Below, one piece after another: positions 37,913-46,659 of a stretch of DNA of 64,000 nt. The stretch is from the NCBI RefSeq assembly GCF_001422045.1, contig NZ_LMLW01000009.1:372001-436000 (forward strand). Direction: 5' to 3'. A model generated the notes under the pieces. The model saw only the letters and a program-made list of their open reading frames with translations, was not told the origin of the DNA and made no database searches. How positions within the stretch are numbered: the stretch's first letter is position 1; each line of letters opens with the position of its first letter. The stretch is from Sphingomonas sp. Leaf242 (GTDB taxonomy: Bacteria > Pseudomonadota > Alphaproteobacteria > Sphingomonadales > Sphingomonadaceae). The position numbers and the translations under genes were made by a program.

Positions 37913-39457
37913 ATGGCCGCCCCCTCGGGCCCCGGTCCCGCCCCCCTAGTCGGTGGCTCGCTCGCGCTGACCGCGTTCGCGCTCGCGCTCGGCACGTTCA
38001 TGCAGGTGCTCGACACGACGATCGCGAACGTGTCGCTGCCGACGATCGCCGGCAACCTCGGCGTATCGAGCGACAATTCCACATGGATCGTCACCGCGTT
38101 TGCTGTCGCGAACGGCGTCGCGGTGCCGCTGACCGGGTGGCTGATGGGCCGGTTCGGCGTGGTGCGGACGTTCTGCGTCTCGGTGTTCCTGTTCACGATC
38201 GCGTCGTTCCTGTGCGGGATCGCGTGGGACCTGCCGTCGCTGATCGGCTTCCGCATCCTCCAGGGCGCGGTGTCGGGGCCGATGATCCCCGGTAGCCAGG
38301 CGCTGCTGATCGCGATCTTCCCGGCGCACAAGCGATCCACCGCGCTCGGCATCTGGTCGATGACGACGCTCGTCGCGCCGATCATGGGACCGATCCTGGG
38401 CGGCTATATCTCCGACAATTATCACTGGAGCTGGATTTTCCTGATCAACGTGCCGTTCGGGATGTTCTGCGCGTTCGTATGCTGGAACAAGCTTGGCAAA
38501 CGCGACACGCCGACGCGCAAACTGCCGATCGACCAGGTCGGGCTGATCATGCTGGTGGTGTGGGTCGGCGCGTTGCAGATCGTGCTCGATCTCGGCAAGA
38601 ACGACGACTGGTTCGCCTCGGAGCGCATCGTGATCGCCGCGCTGGTCGCCGCGATCGGGTTCGTCGGCTGGCTGATCTGGGAACTGACCGACGCCAACCC
38701 GGCGGTGAACCTGACGCTGTTCAAGAGCCGCAATTTCGCGATCGGGACGATCGCGTTCTGCCTCGGCTATGCGGTGTTCTTTGCGAATACCCTGCTACTG
38801 CCGCTCTGGTTGCAGACGCAGCTCGGCTATACCGCGACCTGGGCGGGGCTGGTCGCGGCGCCGTCGGGCGCCGTCGCGGTGATCCTGACGCCGTTCGTCG
38901 CGCGGCTCAGCGGCAAGATCGACGCGCGCATCCTGGCGACGGTCGCGTTCGCATCGTTCGGCTACTCCTATTATCTGCGCTCGGGCTACACGACCTATGC
39001 GAGCTTCTACGATCTGATGCTGCCGATGCTGGTGCAGGGGATCGCGATGAGCACGTTCTTCCTCGCGATGCTGACGATCTCGTTCGACCGGATTCCGGCC
39101 GAGCGGCTGCCTTCGGCGACCGGCATCTCGAACTTCGCGCGAATTACCGCGGGTAGCTTCGCGGCGTCGCTGATCACGACGGCATGGGATCGCCGCGAGA
39201 CGCTGCATCAGTCGCATTTGTCCGAAGCGGTCGGGTCGGGATCGCCCTATCAGCTGGCGCGGGGTGCGCTGACGCGGATGGGGCTGACCGATGTCCAGGC
39301 GGCGGGGGCGATCACGCGGCAGATGGTCGGGCAGGCGTATCTGCTGGCGTCGACCGACATCTTCCGCGTGTCGGCATGGCTGTGCGTGGCGCTGATCGCG
39401 ATCGTCTGGTTCACGCGCCGTCCGACCCCGCAGGAGGGACCGATCGCGGCGGACTGA
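37913..39457 (+). CDS. DHA2-family drug:H+ antiporter, EmrB-like
   Basis: 514 residues with 14 predicted transmembrane helices. Motif C-like and DHA2 signatures are seen: QVLDTTIANVSLPTIAGNLG near residue 36-55, WLMGRFGVVRTF near 79, and GPMIPGSQALLIAIFP near 120. It exports hydrophobic or aromatic compounds in exchange for protons and works with the EmrA-like adaptor and the lipoprotein channel encoded upstream. The start follows the palindromic repeat and has a weak ribosome-binding site, so its yield may be lower than that of the adaptor. Confidence 0.95.
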   Translation: MAAPSGPGPAPLVGGSLALTAFALALGTFMQVLDTTIANVSLPTIAGNLGVSSDNSTWIVTAFAVANGVAVPLTGWLMGRFGVVRTFCVSVFLFTIASFLCGIAWDLPSLIGFRILQGAVSGPMIPGSQALLIAIFPAHKRSTALGIWSMTTLVAPIMGPILGGYISDNYHWSWIFLINVPFGMFCAFVCWNKLGKRDTPTRKLPIDQVGLIMLVVWVGALQIVLDLGKNDDWFASERIVIAALVAAIGFVGWLIWELTDANPAVNLTLFKSRNFAIGTIAFCLGYAVFFANTLLLPLWLQTQLGYTATWAGLVAAPSGAVAVILTPFVARLSGKIDARILATVAFASFGYSYYLRSGYTTYASFYDLMLPMLVQGIAMSTFFLAMLTISFDRIPAERLPSATGISNFARITAGSFAASLITTAWDRRETLHQSHLSEAVGSGSPYQLARGALTRMGLTDVQAAGAITRQMVGQAYLLASTDIFRVSAWLCVALIAIVWFTRRPTPQEGPIAAD

Positions 39458-39551
39458 CGAACGATATTAAGCATGATCGAAACACAATCGAAACGAGTGT
39501 GTCCTATAAGACAGTCACGACTTCTGAAACGCCTGTGGGGGGCCAGACCAA

Positions 39552-39827
39552 ATGACGATGAAATCAACCGCTTCGCGGCTCGCTGTTGCGTGCCTGCTGT
39601 TTACCGGCGCACCGGCTTTGGCCGGCGAGCGCGTGTGCCTCACGACCGTGAGCAAGCCGCGACTGGTCTGCGACGAGGGCGCCTGCGTCCGCGTCCCGGT
39701 CCGCGACCTGTGCGACGCGGTGCAGGCATCCTATCCCGGCAAGCGCCGCATCGCGAAGCCGGTGCCGGCGGTCGGGATCGATCCGGTCCGCAACGAACTG
39801 ACGATGCTGATCGCCAGCGTCAGCTGA
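39552..39827 (+). CDS. Small exported Cys-containing protein
   Basis: 91 residues with a signal peptide ending at ALAGE (about residue 25). The mature part has four cysteines (VCLTT, LVCDEGACVRV, DLCDAV), which could form two disulfides in the periplasm. GGGGGG lies nine bases before the start; an ATG two codons later is an alternative. No family was recognised. It ends eight bases from the convergent lactonase gene. Confidence 0.7.
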   Translation: MTMKSTASRLAVACLLFTGAPALAGERVCLTTVSKPRLVCDEGACVRVPVRDLCDAVQASYPGKRRIAKPVPAVGIDPVRNELTMLIASVS

Positions 39828-39835
39828 TATAGGCA

Positions 39836-40909
39836 TCAGCTGACGAAGGCGAATGCCGCGCCGGGAACGGTGACGGCGAGGTCGGTCGGGGCGAGGGTCC
39901 CGTCCGGCCGCACGTCGAGGATCGTGACGCGGTGATCGCGTTCGTGCGCGACGACCATCCGCCGGCCCTCGTCGATCATCGTGAAGAACCGCGGCGACGC
40001 GCCGCCGCTCGCGACATGCTGGATGAGTGATGCGTCGCCGTTCGGATTGAGCGCGAAGACCGCGATGCTGTCATGGCCGCGGTTGGACACGTAGAGGCGA
40101 TCGCCCGCGGCGTTCGCGTCGATATGGGCTATGATATTCGCGCCCTGCCAGCCTGCGGGCAGCGTCGGCAGTGTCGTGCGAGTGTGCAGATCTGCTCCGT
40201 CGACGTCGAGGATCATCAGCGTGCTCGACAGCTCGCAGATCAGATACGCTGTTCCCGGATGCGCAGCGGTGAACAGCATGTGCCGCGGCCCTGATCCGGG
40301 CGGGGCGACGAAGGCGATGCGCGGTGTTCCGAGCGTCCCCAACTTCACGTCGACGGCGAACGCGCGCACGACGTCCGCACCGAGATCGGCGACATACAGA
40401 CACCGGTTGTCGAGACCGAAGCCGACCCAATGCGTGTGCGGCGAAGTCTGGCGTTCGCGATCCGGGCCGTTGCCGACAGCTTTATGGATATCGGCCGGGA
40501 GGATCGGGAGCCCTGCTGCGTCCAGGCGGTACAGCGCGGTGGTGCCGCTGCCGTAATTGGCGATCGCGATACAGGATTGCGTCCGGTCGAGCGCGACATG
40601 GCACGGTGCTGCGCCGCCGCTGCTCGACGAAGCCAGCGTGTGCCATCCGTCGGATCCTCGGCGATAGACTCCGAGCGCGCCGTCATCCTGCTCGTCAACG
40701 AGATACTGCGTATCGAACCGCGACGAATAGACGCCGAACGACGCGTTGCGCGCTGCGGTATCCGCGGGACCGATTACGAGGCGATCGGCTTCGATCGAAA
40801 GCGGGTAGAGGCCCGCACCGCCGCCGCCCGCATAGGTTCCGATCCATAGCTGCCCCGACAAGGAGGCGGCGGTGGTAGAGGGTTCGGGCCGGGCTTCAGC
40901 GAAGGTCAT
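39836..40909 (-). CDS. Lactonase family beta-propeller protein (6-phosphogluconolactonase-like)
   Basis: 357 residues, the length of YbhE/Pgl-type seven-bladed propellers (PF10282). Signatures are GQLWIGTYAGGGGAGLYP at the N-terminus, NYGSGTTALYRLD, THWVGFGLDNRCLYVADLGAD, GSGPRHMLFT, RLYVSNRGHDSIAVF and SPRFFTMIDEGRRMVVA. E. coli YbhE opens 6-phosphogluconolactone; other members act on muconolactone or sugar lactones, so the substrate remains open. There is no signal peptide. The ribosome-binding site is weak and the start is moderately sure. Confidence 0.88.
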   Translation of the reverse strand: MTFAEARPEPSTTAASLSGQLWIGTYAGGGGAGLYPLSIEADRLVIGPADTAARNASFGVYSSRFDTQYLVDEQDDGALGVYRRGSDGWHTLASSSSGGAAPCHVALDRTQSCIAIANYGSGTTALYRLDAAGLPILPADIHKAVGNGPDRERQTSPHTHWVGFGLDNRCLYVADLGADVVRAFAVDVKLGTLGTPRIAFVAPPGSGPRHMLFTAAHPGTAYLICELSSTLMILDVDGADLHTRTTLPTLPAGWQGANIIAHIDANAAGDRLYVSNRGHDSIAVFALNPNGDASLIQHVASGGASPRFFTMIDEGRRMVVAHERDHRVTILDVRPDGTLAPTDLAVTVPGAAFAFVS

Positions 40910-40971
40910 GCCGAGCGTCTATCGTGATTTTGACGCGCGGTCGCTTCGGATCATCTCGCGGTCCGCCCGGT

Positions 40972-41124
40972 TCAGATCGTCAGCAGAGCAACCAGCTGCT
41001 CGCGGTACAGCCTGGCGAGATCGCGGTGCATCTCTGCAATCAGCGTGTTCGGCGCGCGGCGGGCGAGGACGGACTGGTCGTCCATGCGGCGTTCGATGAT
41101 CGAGGGATGCGGGAGAAGATCCAT
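40972..41124 (-). CDS. Small hypothetical protein, 50 residues
   Basis: ATG at 41124 has AGGG eight bases before it. The product is helical and charged (IIERRMDDQSVLARRAPNTL, then IAEMHRDLARLYREQLVALL). Its protein-like composition, the good start and the lack of a better frame in this 340-base gap support a real gene. The function is unknown. The longer reverse frame at 40919-41371 in another phase has random-looking content and was rejected. Confidence 0.55.
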   Translation of the reverse strand: MDLLPHPSIIERRMDDQSVLARRAPNTLIAEMHRDLARLYREQLVALLTI

Positions 41125-41248
41125 TGCCGCCCTGCTGCACCCGCGATGTTTCCGGCCAATGTCCCAAGACGGTTAACGCCCCGAAATGCGCGATATTCCG
41201 TGTCGTGGCAGGCTGGTATTGCTGATAGCGTTGTCCTACCGCGAGCCG

Positions 41249-41524
41249 ATGGGCGATCTGGACAGACTGGTTCCTTCGGGGATCATCGAGCAATGGGTGT
41301 ATCACCTGCGACGGCAGCGATCGCGTGCGTCGGATGCGATCTGGCTGATCGATCAGGGGTTCACGCTGCACGACGGGATGGACGGCGTGCCGCAGAACGA
41401 CGCGACCGCACGCTGGCGCGCCGAACAGGAAACCGTCGTCGAGGAGGTCACCGCGCTGCTCGCGCTGTACGACGGCATCAACCTCGGCAAGATCGACATC
41501 GACGCTATCGACGACATCGCCTGA
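41249..41524 (+). CDS. Hypothetical protein, 91 residues
   Basis: The open frame begins at 41186, but MGDLDRLVPSGIIEQWVYHL at 41249 looks like the true start because the upstream residues lack protein character. The body is rich in Trp and acidic residues, with a strongly acidic end (KIDIDAIDDIA). No family was recognised and no membrane segment is present. It converges with the 89-residue gene on the other strand. Confidence 0.55.
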   Translation: MGDLDRLVPSGIIEQWVYHLRRQRSRASDAIWLIDQGFTLHDGMDGVPQNDATARWRAEQETVVEEVTALLALYDGINLGKIDIDAIDDIA

Positions 41525-41564
41525 GGGCCGCCACCACTATCGCCGCCGCCATCGTCCGAGGCGC

Positions 41565-41834
41565 TTAGCCCGCCTCGCTATAACTCTCGCGAATAAGCCT
41601 GCCGGTATCGTGCAGCGACGTGCTGCGCGGCATTTCCGGGTCGGGCATATCCGTTACCAGCTCGGCGGACGCCGCCAGTTGCAGATGACGCTCGCTGAGC
41701 GCCTGATGCGCCGCACGTCCGGCATCCGTACGCGACCGGCTGGCCAGCCGCTGTTCCTGCTCGGCACGGCTGCGATGATAGGCCACCTGCGCCTGCCATG
41801 CCTGCGTGCGCATCGCCGCGTGATCGTCGGTCAT
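41565..41834 (-). CDS. Hypothetical protein, 89 residues
   Basis: ATG at 41834 with GGAGAC eight bases before it. It is rich in Gln, Arg, Ala and His with long helical stretches (QAWQAQVAYHRSRAEQEQRL), probably cytosolic. No family was recognised. It sits between a convergent small gene and the end of the RND operon, transcribed in the same direction as the latter's genes. Confidence 0.6.
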   Translation of the reverse strand: MTDDHAAMRTQAWQAQVAYHRSRAEQEQRLASRSRTDAGRAAHQALSERHLQLAASAELVTDMPDPEMPRSTSLHDTGRLIRESYSEAG

Positions 41835-41921
41835 AATGTCTCCGCTTCGACCGCGGGTTTGCTGTCGGTTGCTTTATAGAGTGTTAACGCGCCGGTTTAT
41901 TGCGGCACGGTGCGACGCGCA

Positions 41922-43334
41922 TCAGACGGGGCGCGGGGCCGGTGCCTGCCAGCCGCCGCCCAGCGCGCGGAACAGGTCGACCTGCGCGCCGGCGATCCGC
42001 GCGTCGGCTGCCGCAAGGTCCGTGTCCGTATCCGCCAAAGTCCGCTCCGCATCGAGGACGTCGAGGAAGTCGATCTGGCCTTCGCGCTGCCGGGCGCGGG
42101 TAATGCGAGCTGCGGTGGCGGCGTTGTCGTGTGCCGACTGCAATTGCGTGCGGCGATCGAGTTCGCGGGCGTAGTTCGACAAGGCGGTCTCGGTTTCCTC
42201 TAGTGCGGTGAGGACGCTGCCGTCGAAATTGGCGAGGGCGCCGCGCGAGTCCGCCTCGGCGCCGGCGATCCGCGCGCGGGCCGCCGACTGGTTGAGCGAC
42301 CAGTTCAGCAGCGGGCCGAGCAGCCAGCGGATCGGGCCGCCGGTGAAGATGTCGCCGACGCTGAGTGCGGTCGAGCCGATCGACCCGCCGAGCGAGATCT
42401 GCGGATAGAGTTGCGAGGTCTGCACGCCGATCCGCGCGGTAGCCGCGGCCAGCCGACGTTCGGCGGCGTGGACGTCGGGGCGGCGTGCTAGCAACGCCGC
42501 GCCGTCGCCGATCGGGATCGGCTGGTCGAGGCGCGGCGTGGTGGTGCGCGCGCCGGCGGTTGCGGGCAGGTCCTGCGGGGTGCGGCCGGTGAGCGTGGCG
42601 AGGCGGAACAGCGCGGCTTGGCGCTCGGCTTCGATCTGCGGGATGTTGGCGGCGCGCTGGTCGCGCAAGGCCGCGATCCGGACCTGGTCGAGGCGGGCTG
42701 CACGACCGGCGTCGACGCGCTTGCCGGTCAGCGTGTTCGACTTGTCGAGCAGGTCGACGATCCGCCGGGCGACCGCGAGACGTTCGGCGGACGAGGCTGC
42801 ATCGACATAGGCGCGGGTTGTTGCCGCGACGATCGAGACGCGGACGGCGTCCGCATCGGCCTGCGCCGCGCCGACGTCGCCGCGGGCGGCTTCGACGTTG
42901 CGGCGGACTCGGCCGGCGAGATCGACCTCGTAGCTGACGTCCAGGCCTACGTCGTAGGTGGCACGCTCGCGGTCGAGACCGGGCAGGTTCTGGAGTTGCG
43001 AGGTGCGCGCGTAGTTGCCGCTCGCGCCCGCGTTCACCTGTGGCTCGCGATCGGTCTTCGCGCCGCGCAACGACGCACGGGCGCTGTCGAGGCGGGCGAC
43101 CGCGACGCGGAGGTCGGTGTTCGCCGCGAGCGCATCCGCGACGAGGCCGTCGAGGACCGGGTCGCGGTACATCCGCCACCAGTCGTTGTCGGGCGCGGTC
43201 GTGACGGTCGCGGCGTTGGCGGTGACGAACGATGCCGCCGCCTTGGGTGGGGTGATCGGCGCGACATAGTCGGGGCCGGCGGCGCAGGCGGCGAGCGTCA
43301 GCGCCGAGAGGTTCGCGAGGAGGGCGGACTTCAT
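41922..43334 (-). CDS. RND efflux outer-membrane lipoprotein (OprM/NodT family)
   Basis: 470 residues from ATG 43334; the frame is open to 43427 but the signal peptide with lipobox LAAC (about 15-18) fixes the start. Two OEP domains follow, with DNDWWRMYRDPVLDGLVADALAAN written here as its landmarks DNDWWRMYRDPVLD near residue 50, RPDVHAAERRLAAATARIG near 315 and a helical end. It forms the outer-membrane channel for the RND permease encoded ten bases upstream. It is the last gene of the operon that begins near 48.3 kb. Confidence 0.94.
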   Translation of the reverse strand: MKSALLANLSALTLAACAAGPDYVAPITPPKAAASFVTANAATVTTAPDNDWWRMYRDPVLDGLVADALAANTDLRVAVARLDSARASLRGAKTDREPQVNAGASGNYARTSQLQNLPGLDRERATYDVGLDVSYEVDLAGRVRRNVEAARGDVGAAQADADAVRVSIVAATTRAYVDAASSAERLAVARRIVDLLDKSNTLTGKRVDAGRAARLDQVRIAALRDQRAANIPQIEAERQAALFRLATLTGRTPQDLPATAGARTTTPRLDQPIPIGDGAALLARRPDVHAAERRLAAATARIGVQTSQLYPQISLGGSIGSTALSVGDIFTGGPIRWLLGPLLNWSLNQSAARARIAGAEADSRGALANFDGSVLTALEETETALSNYARELDRRTQLQSAHDNAATAARITRARQREGQIDFLDVLDAERTLADTDTDLAAADARIAGAQVDLFRALGGGWQAPAPRPV

Positions 43335-43344
43335 GATGCTGGTC

Positions 43345-46300
43345 CTATTCGGCTGGCTGGAGCGTCGGGGCGGCAGCGGTTGGCTTGCGGCGTTCGAACC
43401 GCAGCGCCAGCGCCCGTGCGACGACATAGAAGGTAGGGGTGAAGAGAAGCCCGAACCCGGTCACGCCGATCATCCCGAAGAACACCGCGGTCCCGAGCGC
43501 TTGGCGGAGTTCCGCACCCGCACCGGTCGCGATCACCAGCGGCACCGCGCCGAGGATGAAGGCGAAGCTCGTCATCAGGATCGGCCGCAACCGGTCCTTC
43601 GCCGCGCGTACCGCGGCCTCGACCGGGGTGAGGCCGTCCTGTTCCTCGGCCTGCTTGGCGAACTCGACCACGAGGATCGCGTTCTTCGCGGCGAGTGCAA
43701 TCAGCACGACCAAGCCGATCTGCGTGAGGACGTTGTTGTCCATGCCTCGCAGGTTCACGCCGGTCATTGCGGCGAGCAGGCACATCGGCACGATCAGGAT
43801 GATCGCGAGCGGTAGCGTCAGGCTCTCATATTGCGCGGCGAGCACGAGGAAGACGAACACCACCGCCATGCCGAAGACGAGCGCGGCGGTGCTGCCGGCT
43901 GCTTTCTGCTGATAGGCGATGCCGGTCCATTCATGCGCGTAGCCGGCAGGGAGCGACGCATCGGCGAGCTTCTCCATCGCGACCAGCGACTGGCCTGACG
44001 AATAGCCCTTGGCAGTGTCGCCATCGACCTCGACCGCGGGGAAGAGGTTGTAGCGGACCACGCGGTACGGGCCGGTCTTGTCCTTGAACGTCGAAACCGA
44101 GCCGACCGGGACCATCTGGCCCGAGTTGGAGCGCGTCTTCAGGTTGGCGATATCCGCGGTGGTGTTGCGGAACGGTGCGTCGGCCTGCGCGGTGACGCGG
44201 TAGGTCCGGCCCAGCAGGTTGAAGTCGTTTACGAACGCCGAGCCGAGATAGACCTGCAACGCCTCGAACACGCGCTCGGGGGGAACGCCCAAGAGGTTGG
44301 CCTTGGCGCGGTCCACATCGGCGAAGATGCGCGGCGTGGCGGTGTCGAAGAACGTGTAGATCTGGGCGAGACCCTTGGTCTGGTTCGCCTGGCCGATCAG
44401 CGCGTAACTCGTCTTGCCGAGGTCGGCGTAACCGTGGCCGCCCTGGTCCTGCACCATCAGGCGATAGCCCCCGGCCGAGCCGATACCCTGGATGAGCGGC
44501 GGCGGGACGATCAGTAGGCGCGCTTCGGTGATGTCGCCGGTCGCTTTTTGCGATTCCGCCATGATGCTGGCGAGCGTGACGCCGAGCTTCTTGCGTTCCT
44601 CGAAGCTCTTGAGCGGGATGTACGCGGCCGCCGAGTTGGGGGCAAGCGTCTGCGAGGGCCCGTCGAAGCCCGCGAGCATGACCGCGCCCTTGACGCCGGC
44701 GAGCGGCAGGATGCGTTTCGCGACCTTCTGCATGACGGCATCGGTGCGCTCGACAGACGAGCCGGGCGGAAGCTGGATGACGGTCAGGAAGTAGCCCTGG
44801 TCCTGTGCGGGAACGAAGCCGGACGGGGTGATCGTGAACACGCCGACCGTGACCGCGATCAGTGCGGCATAGGCGATCATCATGCGCTTCGGTGCGGTGA
44901 CCAGGCGGGCGGTGAGGCGGGCATAGCTCTCGCTCATCCGTTCGAACCCGCGGTTGAAGGCATCGCCGGCACGCCGCACGGTGCGGGTCAGGCGGTTGCC
45001 CGAGTCCGCGGGGGCGGTTGGCTTGAGCAGCATCGCGGCGAGCGCCGGCGACAGCGTCAGCGAGATGAGCAGCGAGATGATCGTCGCGGTCGAGATCGTC
45101 ACCGCGAACTGACGGTAGAACGCGCCCGACAGGCCGGTGAGGAACACGGTCGGGATGAACACCGCGCACAGCACGAGCACGATCGCGACGAGCGCGCCCG
45201 ACACTTCGTCCATCGACGTACGCGCCGCCTCCAAGGGAGAGAGCCCGTGTTCGAGGTTGCGCTCGACATTCTCGACCACGACGATCGCGTCATCGACGAC
45301 GATGCCGATCGCGAGAACGAGGCCGAACAGCGAGAGGTTGTTGAGGCTGTATCCGGCGGCGGCGAGCACCGCGAAGGTACCGATCAGCGAGACCGGGATC
45401 GCCACGATCGGGATGATCGCCGCGCGCCACTTCTGCAGGAAGACGAGGATGACGAGCACGACGAGGACCATCGCCTCGAAGAGCGTGTGCTTCACCGCGT
45501 CGATCGACTGCGCGATGAACTCGGTCGGGTTGTAGATGACCTTGTATTCGAGGCCCTTGGGGAAGCGCTTCGACATGCTTTCCATCTCGGCGGTGACGGC
45601 TTGTGCCGCGCCGAGCGCGTTCGAGCCGGGCCGCTGGAAGACAGCAGCGATGACCGTCGGCTTGCCGCTGAGATAGGTGTTGGCGCCGTAATCCTGCGCG
45701 CCGAGTTCGACGCGCGCGACGTCCGAGACGCGGACCTGGCGGCCTTGTGCGTCGGTGCGGATGACGACGTCGGCGAACTGCTTGGGATCGGTCAGGCGGC
45801 CCTGCGTCTCGACGTTGAGCTGGAACGCGCTGTTGCCCTTGTCGTAAGGCGGCTGTCCGAGCGTGCCGGCGGCGACCTGGACGTTCTGCGCGCGCAAGGC
45901 CGCGACGATCTCGCCGGCGGTGAGGTCGAGTGCGGCGGCGCGACCAGGGTCGATCCAGACGCGCATCGAATAATCGCGCGCGCCGAACAGCTGCACGTCG
46001 CCGACGCCGTCGATGCGGCTGAGGCGATCGCGGACCTGCGTGAGCGCGTAGTTGGAGATATAGCCGCGATCAAGCGAGTTGTCGGGCGAGACGAGGTTCA
46101 CCACCATCAGGAAGTCGGGCGACGTCTTCCGCGTCACCACGCCGAGGCGCTGGACGTCCTCGGGCAGACGCGGGACGGCGACTGCGACGCGGTTCTGGAC
46201 GAGCACCTGCGCGGCATCGAGGTTGGTGCCGATCTTGAAGGTGACGGTGATCGTGACCTTGCCGTCGCCGGTCGATTGCGACGACTGGTACAGCATGTTG

Positions 46301-46524
46301 TCGACGCCGTTGATCTCCTGCTCGATCGGCGCGGCGACGGTTTCCGCGACCGTCTCGGCGGAGGCGCCGGGATAGGTCGCGCTGACAGTGACGGTGGGGG
46401 GGACGATGTCGGGATATTGCGACACCGGCAGCGTCATATAGGCGATCGCACCGACGATCGTGATGATCACCGCGATCACGCCCGCGAAGATCGGCCGGGT
46501 GATGAAGAAGCGCGAGAAGCGCAT
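43345..46524 (-). CDS. RND multidrug efflux permease (AcrB/HAE1 family)
   Basis: 1059 residues from ATG 46524 with GAGGAA before it; an open extension to 46605 runs into a palindromic repeat and was not used. It has twelve transmembrane helices and two large periplasmic loops. The N-terminus MRFSRFFITRPIFAGVIAVI is classic HAE1. The proton-relay region GIVVDDAIVVVENVERN near residue 405 carries the two Asp residues, and QFAVTISTATIISLLISLTL begins the second half. It pumps amphipathic compounds from the periplasm into the outer-membrane channel. Expression is probably repressed by the TetR protein at 48643. Confidence 0.96.
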   Translation of the reverse strand: MRFSRFFITRPIFAGVIAVIITIVGAIAYMTLPVSQYPDIVPPTVTVSATYPGASAETVAETVAAPIEQEINGVDNMLYQSSQSTGDGKVTITVTFKIGTNLDAAQVLVQNRVAVAVPRLPEDVQRLGVVTRKTSPDFLMVVNLVSPDNSLDRGYISNYALTQVRDRLSRIDGVGDVQLFGARDYSMRVWIDPGRAAALDLTAGEIVAALRAQNVQVAAGTLGQPPYDKGNSAFQLNVETQGRLTDPKQFADVVIRTDAQGRQVRVSDVARVELGAQDYGANTYLSGKPTVIAAVFQRPGSNALGAAQAVTAEMESMSKRFPKGLEYKVIYNPTEFIAQSIDAVKHTLFEAMVLVVLVILVFLQKWRAAIIPIVAIPVSLIGTFAVLAAAGYSLNNLSLFGLVLAIGIVVDDAIVVVENVERNLEHGLSPLEAARTSMDEVSGALVAIVLVLCAVFIPTVFLTGLSGAFYRQFAVTISTATIISLLISLTLSPALAAMLLKPTAPADSGNRLTRTVRRAGDAFNRGFERMSESYARLTARLVTAPKRMMIAYAALIAVTVGVFTITPSGFVPAQDQGYFLTVIQLPPGSSVERTDAVMQKVAKRILPLAGVKGAVMLAGFDGPSQTLAPNSAAAYIPLKSFEERKKLGVTLASIMAESQKATGDITEARLLIVPPPLIQGIGSAGGYRLMVQDQGGHGYADLGKTSYALIGQANQTKGLAQIYTFFDTATPRIFADVDRAKANLLGVPPERVFEALQVYLGSAFVNDFNLLGRTYRVTAQADAPFRNTTADIANLKTRSNSGQMVPVGSVSTFKDKTGPYRVVRYNLFPAVEVDGDTAKGYSSGQSLVAMEKLADASLPAGYAHEWTGIAYQQKAAGSTAALVFGMAVVFVFLVLAAQYESLTLPLAIILIVPMCLLAAMTGVNLRGMDNNVLTQIGLVVLIALAAKNAILVVEFAKQAEEQDGLTPVEAAVRAAKDRLRPILMTSFAFILGAVPLVIATGAGAELRQALGTAVFFGMIGVTGFGLLFTPTFYVVARALALRFERRKPTAAAPTLQPAE

Positions 46525-46562
46525 GGGAATTTCCTCGGTAGAGGGAGGCGGGCACGCGCCAA

Positions 46563-46658
46563 CACCACCCCGGCGGAGGCCGGGGCCCAGTTGGGCGAAC
46601 CGCAATAATTACATCGAAACGCTATCCCACCTGGGCCCCGGCCTTCGCCGGGGTGGTG
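46563..46658. repeat. Palindromic repeat between RND adaptor and permease
   Basis: The left arm at about 46563-46595 (CACCACCCCGGCGGAGGCC...) and right arm at about 46626-46658 (...GGCCTTCGCCGGGGTGGTG) are near-perfect reverse complements with a 30-base AT-richer centre. It fills the gap between the adaptor stop (46660) and the permease ribosome-binding site. It belongs to the same family as the second palindrome at 37762 and the one at 56717. Confidence 0.88.
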
Positions 46659-46659
46659 G

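Noticed and set aside
37623..37913. Short frames through the repeat at 37.7 kb
   Set aside because: They encode the LGPGLRRGG-like string produced by the palindromic repeat itself in several places of the window.
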